Shown here: positions 4,909 to 8,814 of the stretch, piece after piece
Numbering within the stretch: position 1 is the stretch's first letter
Layout: each line of letters begins with the position of its first letter
Source: Desulfobacteraceae bacterium
GTDB lineage: Bacteria; Desulfobacterota; Desulfobacteria; Desulfobacterales; UBA11574
Direction: 5' to 3'
NCBI GenBank assembly: GCA_002868985.1
Contig: PKTV01000099.1
Location: 1 to 8,814 of the forward strand
DNA length: 8,814 nt
Program-made: the position numbers and the translations under genes
The notes under the pieces: generated by a model
Seen by the model: the letters and a program-made list of their open reading frames with translations, nothing else
What the model was told of the DNA's origin: nothing
The model's database searches: none

Positions 4909-6630
4909 ATGAAGCCGTTGTCCGCTCAGAATTTTTTACAATCCAGAATCAATCGATTGGTGCGCAAATCTAGCGCTGATTATAGCAAAACCATAGGTAC
5001 GATATTAAGGAAAAGAGGTATAATTACCGAGGAACAACTCCAGAATGCCCTCAAAGTACAAAAAGATAAACTCTATACGTTGGGCAAGGCTGTTCGCTTG
5101 GGGCAGATCATTGTTGAACTGGGTTATGCATTAGAAGAAGATCTGGTTAAGGCGGTCAACGATGAATATCAAATTTCGGTTAACACACTGACCGACGACA
5201 TCAGTGGTCTTGTCAAAAAAAAACGCGAAAGCTTTGTTGAAGGTCTTCCTCCACTACGTATTCCCATCTGGCTACAGTTTTTTGCCGCAACTATGGTAAT
5301 TATTATTATCACCATTCTTGTAATGAGCTTTTTTATTCTGAGTCAGCAAAGAGAAAGGCTTTACAACCAAACCTTAAGAATCGGCAAAGTCAGCCTAAAC
5401 TATTTTAGCGGGAATGCGTCTATTCCGCTTATTGAAGACAATATTTTAAGACTTAACACATTAATAAAAGACGCCACTCATGTTGAAGGATTTCTCTATG
5501 CAATTATCGTTGACCACAATCAGACAATAAAAGCACATACAGACATAAACAAAATCGGGAAAACTTTTAAGAAATTTGCACAAATTACCGATGTAAGAAA
5601 AGAAGAAGACGTTACTTATTTTAATTACTTTTCAGAATCAGGTGAGCATGTTTTAAATTTAACTCGCACTATATTATTTAATAAAAAGGAGCTGGGTGAA
5701 GTCCATGTTGGGGTTTCCATCGATTTTATTGAAAAATTAATCCTTAAAGCACAACTTACAATTATCGGGATAACCTTTTTCATTATTATTATTGGAAGTG
5801 GTGTTGCAGTTTTTCTTGGATTCCATTTTTCACGCCCAATTTCCAACCTCGTCGAGGCAACCAGGGAAATCGGCTCTGGGAATTATCAACATAAAATCAT
5901 CCTGGCAAGAAATGATGAACTTGGGGATTTGTCTACTGCATTTAATCGGATGGGTGAAGAACTCTGGAAAAACTCACTTATGCAGAAATCCTTTGGCAAG
6001 TATATCGGTTCCGAAGTTCTAGAGATGATCATGGCCAATCCTGAAAGTGCCTGGTTAAAAGGCCACAGAAGTGAAGCCACTATTGTTTTCATCGATATCA
6101 GAGGATTTTCAACATATTCCGAGGTTAAAGAGCCTGAAGAAATCGTTGAAAAGCTAAATCAATACTTTGAAATTGCCACACAGGTCATCCAGGATTATGG
6201 CGGGTATGTTGACAAGTTTATCGGTGATGCGGTCTTGGGTGTTTTTGGCGTTCCGGTCTATCATGAAAACCACGTGTTAAGAGCCGTAAGTGCTGCCAGT
6301 GATATGCAAAAAGCATTTTTTGAAAAACACGAAAATGAAAATGATCTCCTTCAATCCGTAGGGATTGGGATAAATACAGGTGTTGTCGTGTCAGGCAATA
6401 TCGGATCACAAAATAGAATGGAATATACCGTTATTGGTGACAGCGTAAACCTGGCTGCACATATATATCGACTGGCCAACCCCGGTCAAATAGTTATAAG
6501 TAAAAGTGTCTACATCCATCTAAAAGAGATGCTTGAGGTAGAGCCGCTTCCTCCACAATATATAAAAGGTCAATCGGAGCCCGTGGAAACTTTCAGACTG
6601 CTGGACATACGGGAGAACCATCATGTCTGA
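4909..6630 (+). CDS. Membrane-bound class III adenylate cyclase with N-terminal MshEN/GspE_N-like domain, periplasmic sensor and HAMP
   Basis: Predicted to make cAMP from ATP at the inner face of the membrane in response to signals. Domains of the 573 residues: MshEN-like module about 25-105, with two related motifs (IGTILRKRG..., 29-51; RLGQIIVELG..., 63-86); first membrane helix about 120-144; extracytoplasmic sensor about 145-282; second membrane helix about 283-305; HAMP about 305-360 (P310); class III cyclase domain about 385-565. Metal aspartates D396 (FIDIRGFS) and D440 (KFIGDAV) are present. K436 and T507 (YTVIGD) occupy the substrate-specifying positions and favour ATP over GTP. N514 is kept, but the residue four further on, normally the transition-state Arg, is H518. 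The start is the only ATG in frame after the stop at 4849; its ribosome site is weak (GGAA, 9 bases away), suggesting low expression. First gene of the plus-strand operon, overlapping the next by 8 bases. The cyclase call is firm; full activity and ligand are uncertain. Confidence 0.93.
   Translation: MKPLSAQNFLQSRINRLVRKSSADYSKTIGTILRKRGIITEEQLQNALKVQKDKLYTLGKAVRLGQIIVELGYALEEDLVKAVNDEYQISVNTLTDDISGLVKKKRESFVEGLPPLRIPIWLQFFAATMVIIIITILVMSFFILSQQRERLYNQTLRIGKVSLNYFSGNASIPLIEDNILRLNTLIKDATHVEGFLYAIIVDHNQTIKAHTDINKIGKTFKKFAQITDVRKEEDVTYFNYFSESGEHVLNLTRTILFNKKELGEVHVGVSIDFIEKLILKAQLTIIGITFFIIIIGSGVAVFLGFHFSRPISNLVEATREIGSGNYQHKIILARNDELGDLSTAFNRMGEELWKNSLMQKSFGKYIGSEVLEMIMANPESAWLKGHRSEATIVFIDIRGFSTYSEVKEPEEIVEKLNQYFEIATQVIQDYGGYVDKFIGDAVLGVFGVPVYHENHVLRAVSAASDMQKAFFEKHENENDLLQSVGIGINTGVVVSGNIGSQNRMEYTVIGDSVNLAAHIYRLANPGQIVISKSVYIHLKEMLEVEPLPPQYIKGQSEPVETFRLLDIRENHHV
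6611..6630 (+). promoter_or_regulatory. Ribosome site and 8-base start/stop overlap coupling cyclase and deacetylase genes
   Basis: GGGAG at 6611-6615 lies 7 bases before the ATG at 6623, inside the end of the cyclase gene, whose stop TGA is at 6628-6630. The overlap supports one transcript and translational coupling, and fixes the deacetylase start. Confidence 0.7.
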
Positions 6631-7636
6631 AACGGCAAATATAAAAAAAACTATTTTAATAAATATCTTTCCGTTATTTTTTTTACTCCTTGCGGGCTGT
6701 TCATTAAAAGGATTGATTTCCCACAATACCCATCAGGCCCATGTTTCTGACGATTTTGTTATAGTAAAGTCAACCGCTCAAGATACATTTTCTTCCCTTG
6801 CCGCCCACTATTTGAAAGATCCGGACAAAGGTTGGCAAATCGCTGAATTTAACCGAATGACAACGCTTATTCCCGGCCAAGAACTGATCATTCCATTATC
6901 ACCATTTAACAAAGGCGGTCTGAAAGCCGAAGGTTATCAAACGGTTCCTGTGTTGGTCTACCATAATTTTTCAAAAAAAAGATCTGATAAAACAGCGGTG
7001 GGTCAAGATGACTTTGAAGCTCAGATGAAATACCTGAAACAAAACGGCTATCATGTTGTTTCAATTGATCAATTATTAGATTTTATCGATTACAAGGAAC
7101 AACTCCCTGAAAAATCGATTGTCATAACATTTGACGACGCATGGCGCTCTATCTTTGATGTCGCTCTTCCCATATTAATAAAATACGGTTTTACCGCAAC
7201 ATTTTTTATCTACACGGATTTTATCGGCGGTGGGAAAGCCATGACCTGGAAACAAATCGAAACTCTTTCAAAAATCGGGTTTGACATTCAATGTCAAACG
7301 AAGACTCATAGGAATCTGGCAGTTCCAAAAAAGAATGAGTCATTCAAAGAATATTTTGAATCCATTGAAATGGAGATCGGTTATCCCAAAAATCTGCTTA
7401 AAGAGAAACTGAATATAGATTGTAAATTTTTGGCATATCCTTATGGAGAAACCAACAATCTTGTCATTGCTTTACTAAAAAAACATGGTTACAGGGCAGC
7501 GTTTGCCATTGACCGAAAACCGAATCCATTTTTTATTGACAAATATAGAATCTACCGTTCTGTAATATATGGTAGCTATAACATGGATAAATTTAAAGAT
7601 AATTTGTCTGTCTTTCAGAAGAACGAATTGAAATGA
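6623..7636 (+). CDS. Lipoprotein with LysM-like domain and polysaccharide deacetylase (NodB/CE4) domain
   Basis: A 337-residue predicted envelope lipoprotein. Residues 1-26 form a lipoprotein signal with lipobox LAGC (C26); Ser follows, which favours outer-membrane sorting. Residues about 44-92 look LysM-like (start FVIVKS, end IPGQELIIPL), a fold that binds peptidoglycan or related N-acetylglucosamine chains. A NodB/CE4 domain spans about 108-290: VPVLVYHNF opening, motif 1 TFDD (169-172; D171 the likely base, D172 a metal ligand), and motif 3 around LAYPYGE (270-276). CE4 enzymes remove N-acetyl groups from cell-wall or exopolysaccharide sugars using a metal held by one Asp and two His. Here motif 2 reads QTKTH: Q225 replaces the first His, while H229 is kept. 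Activity is therefore doubtful or the metal site altered. Middle gene of the operon, overlapping the cyclase by 8 bases and the next gene by 4. Domain assignment is firm; substrate unknown. Confidence 0.9.
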   Translation: MSETANIKKTILINIFPLFFLLLAGCSLKGLISHNTHQAHVSDDFVIVKSTAQDTFSSLAAHYLKDPDKGWQIAEFNRMTTLIPGQELIIPLSPFNKGGLKAEGYQTVPVLVYHNFSKKRSDKTAVGQDDFEAQMKYLKQNGYHVVSIDQLLDFIDYKEQLPEKSIVITFDDAWRSIFDVALPILIKYGFTATFFIYTDFIGGGKAMTWKQIETLSKIGFDIQCQTKTHRNLAVPKKNESFKEYFESIEMEIGYPKNLLKEKLNIDCKFLAYPYGETNNLVIALLKKHGYRAAFAIDRKPNPFFIDKYRIYRSVIYGSYNMDKFKDNLSVFQKNELK

Positions 7637-8814
7637 AAAAATCGATACATGTAATTTTGATGATCTTTGTTTTTTTTCTATTTTTCGGATGGGCAGGCCC
7701 ACTTGATTCTTTCGGAGATGTTGGCCAAAAGGTTCCTGAAAAAACACAGAGAAATAAGTCGGTTTTTCACTCTTCTTATTACCTGAAAAAAGCAACGACA
7801 TATGAAAAAAACGACGAATTGCAATTGGCGCTTTTCTTTTTGAAAATTGCCGCTTCATTAAATCCTGAAGACATGGAAGTTGTCGGAAAAATATCTGATT
7901 TGAAACTGGCCATTGACAAGAAATCTAATAACTATTTTAAAAAAGGGGAACGATTTTATATCCAAAAAAAAATAGACGGGGCTCGCAAGCAGTTTCTGAC
8001 CGCTCTAAGATACAACCCAGATCATAAAGACACCCTGGATTATCTGAAAAACAGGTTAATTCCCAAGGAATATATAACTTACACCTTCAAAAAAAACGAC
8101 TCGCTAAAAATCATTTCCAATAAATTTTACAAAGACCCTGAATTGGTTTTTCTAATCGTATATTTTAATAATTTCAAATCCGATACCGAACCCGGACCAG
8201 GAGAAATACTAACAATTCCCATTCTGGAGCCGGGATTTAATCAAAACTTCGGCGATCGTCGTCAAGACATGATTTCGGCACAGAACCTGTTGGGAGAAGA
8301 ACGATTCCAAGAGGTTATCGTTATCACCAAAAAAATACTGAAAAATGACCCTTTAAACAAAGAGGCCATCAAATTAAAAAATGAGGCCTTTTATCGAATT
8401 GGAATACAGCTAACCCGTCAGGAAAAATATTTTGAAGCGCTAGATACGTTCAAAAAAATTACGCCCGAATATGACGGCGTGAATGGTGTCATTCAACAAG
8501 CTATTCAGCAAGGTCTGCTAAAAGCTGAGAACCTTTTAAAAGAAAAGAAATATGAAGAATCTATAGAATTTGCCGAAAAAATTTTGAGCTATGACCCATC
8601 AAATACAGCAGCTAAGAAACTTATTAGCACCTCCCTTTGCCAACAAGGGAAAAATTTGTTAATCCGAAAGAAATATGACGAAGCATTACACGTGCTAGAT
8701 AAAACAGACCCTGCAGACGATTGTGCTGAAAAAATTAGACTTGCTGTTAAAGAAGCGATAAAACAACAAGCTGAAGCACACTACATTCAAGGGGTCAAAC
8801 ATTTTCTGAATGAA
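7633..8814 (+). CDS. Exported TPR-repeat protein with an internal LysM-like domain; runs off the right edge
   Basis: The frame is open from an ATG at 7633 for 394 codons to the window edge; the stop is outside. The ATG overlaps the deacetylase stop as ATGA (7633-7636), so translation is probably coupled. Seen: a basic start and hydrophobic segment (about 7-22), a Sec signal or membrane anchor without a lipobox Cys; helical TPR-like repeats at about 48-80 and 98-140 (e.g. LALFFLKIAASLNP, ARKQFLTALRYNP); a LysM-like segment at about 148-198 (starts ITYTFKKNDSL, ends GEILTIPIL); then more TPR-like repeats from about 208 to the edge (EVIVITKKILKNDP, EALDTFKKI, ESIEFAEKILSYDP, EALHVLDK). TPRs are protein-binding scaffolds, so an envelope assembly or scaffolding role beside the LysM deacetylase lipoprotein is plausible. 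No enzyme domain is seen in the visible part; specific function not recognised. Confidence 0.85.
   Translation, partial: MKKSIHVILMIFVFFLFFGWAGPLDSFGDVGQKVPEKTQRNKSVFHSSYYLKKATTYEKNDELQLALFFLKIAASLNPEDMEVVGKISDLKLAIDKKSNNYFKKGERFYIQKKIDGARKQFLTALRYNPDHKDTLDYLKNRLIPKEYITYTFKKNDSLKIISNKFYKDPELVFLIVYFNNFKSDTEPGPGEILTIPILEPGFNQNFGDRRQDMISAQNLLGEERFQEVIVITKKILKNDPLNKEAIKLKNEAFYRIGIQLTRQEKYFEALDTFKKITPEYDGVNGVIQQAIQQGLLKAENLLKEKKYEESIEFAEKILSYDPSNTAAKKLISTSLCQQGKNLLIRKKYDEALHVLDKTDPADDCAEKIRLAVKEAIKQQAEAHYIQGVKHFLNE

Noticed and set aside
5625..6726. Short frames on both strands inside the cyclase gene
   Set aside because: They are shadows of a well-supported class III cyclase with its motifs in the main frame.
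7475..7858. A 127-codon minus-strand frame across the deacetylase/TPR junction
   Set aside because: It spans the ends of two well-supported overlapping plus-strand genes and has no recognisable domain.
1..8814. CRISPR array, tRNA, rRNA, insertion sequence or prophage
   Set aside because: No regularly spaced repeats with unique spacers, no cloverleaf or rRNA-like segment and no transposase or integrase frame was seen; the repeats found are short and confined to the divergent region.

Overview
The window is AT-rich bacterial DNA with two divergent gene clusters separated by a 629-bp non-coding region. Several features fit a sulfate-reducer-like Desulfobacterota (Deltaproteobacteria, Desulfobacterales style): a large hybrid CheA with a STAS partner and a Cache receptor, a membrane-bound class III cyclase, and LysM/TPR envelope proteins. 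The taxon is an inference from gene style and composition; no marker gene is present.

Left cluster, minus strand, read from 4279 down to 1: a small STAS-domain protein (3956-4279), a 1088-residue hybrid CheA histidine kinase (619-3885), and the N-terminal part of a single-Cache transmembrane chemoreceptor (1-484) that runs off the left edge. Together they look like part of a chemosensory operon: receptor for small-molecule sensing, kinase with built-in receiver, and a STAS protein as a likely modulator. CheW, CheR, CheB and CheY genes, if present, lie further left.

Central region, 4280-4908: the divergent regulatory region. It holds no convincing gene. It holds three copies of a 10-bp word (ATTGGCTTTT, one inverted), two copies of the palindrome AACCGGTT, a degenerate 24-bp tandem repeat, small hairpins and one candidate sigma70 promoter pointing at the cyclase.

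Right cluster, plus strand, 4909 to the right edge: a membrane adenylate cyclase (4909-6630) with an N-terminal MshEN/GspE_N-like domain, a LysM plus polysaccharide-deacetylase lipoprotein (6623-7636), and an exported TPR protein with an internal LysM-like domain (7633 to the edge). The three overlap by 8 and 4 bases, so they are almost certainly co-transcribed and translationally coupled. The second and third gene share a LysM-like module, which suggests two proteins working at the cell wall next to a cAMP-producing sensor.

The most interesting points are the fusion of a possible c-di-GMP-binding module to an adenylate cyclase, and a theme of altered key residues: His in place of the transition-state Arg in the cyclase, Gln in place of the first metal His in the deacetylase, and no Ser/Thr in the STAS phosphorylation loop.
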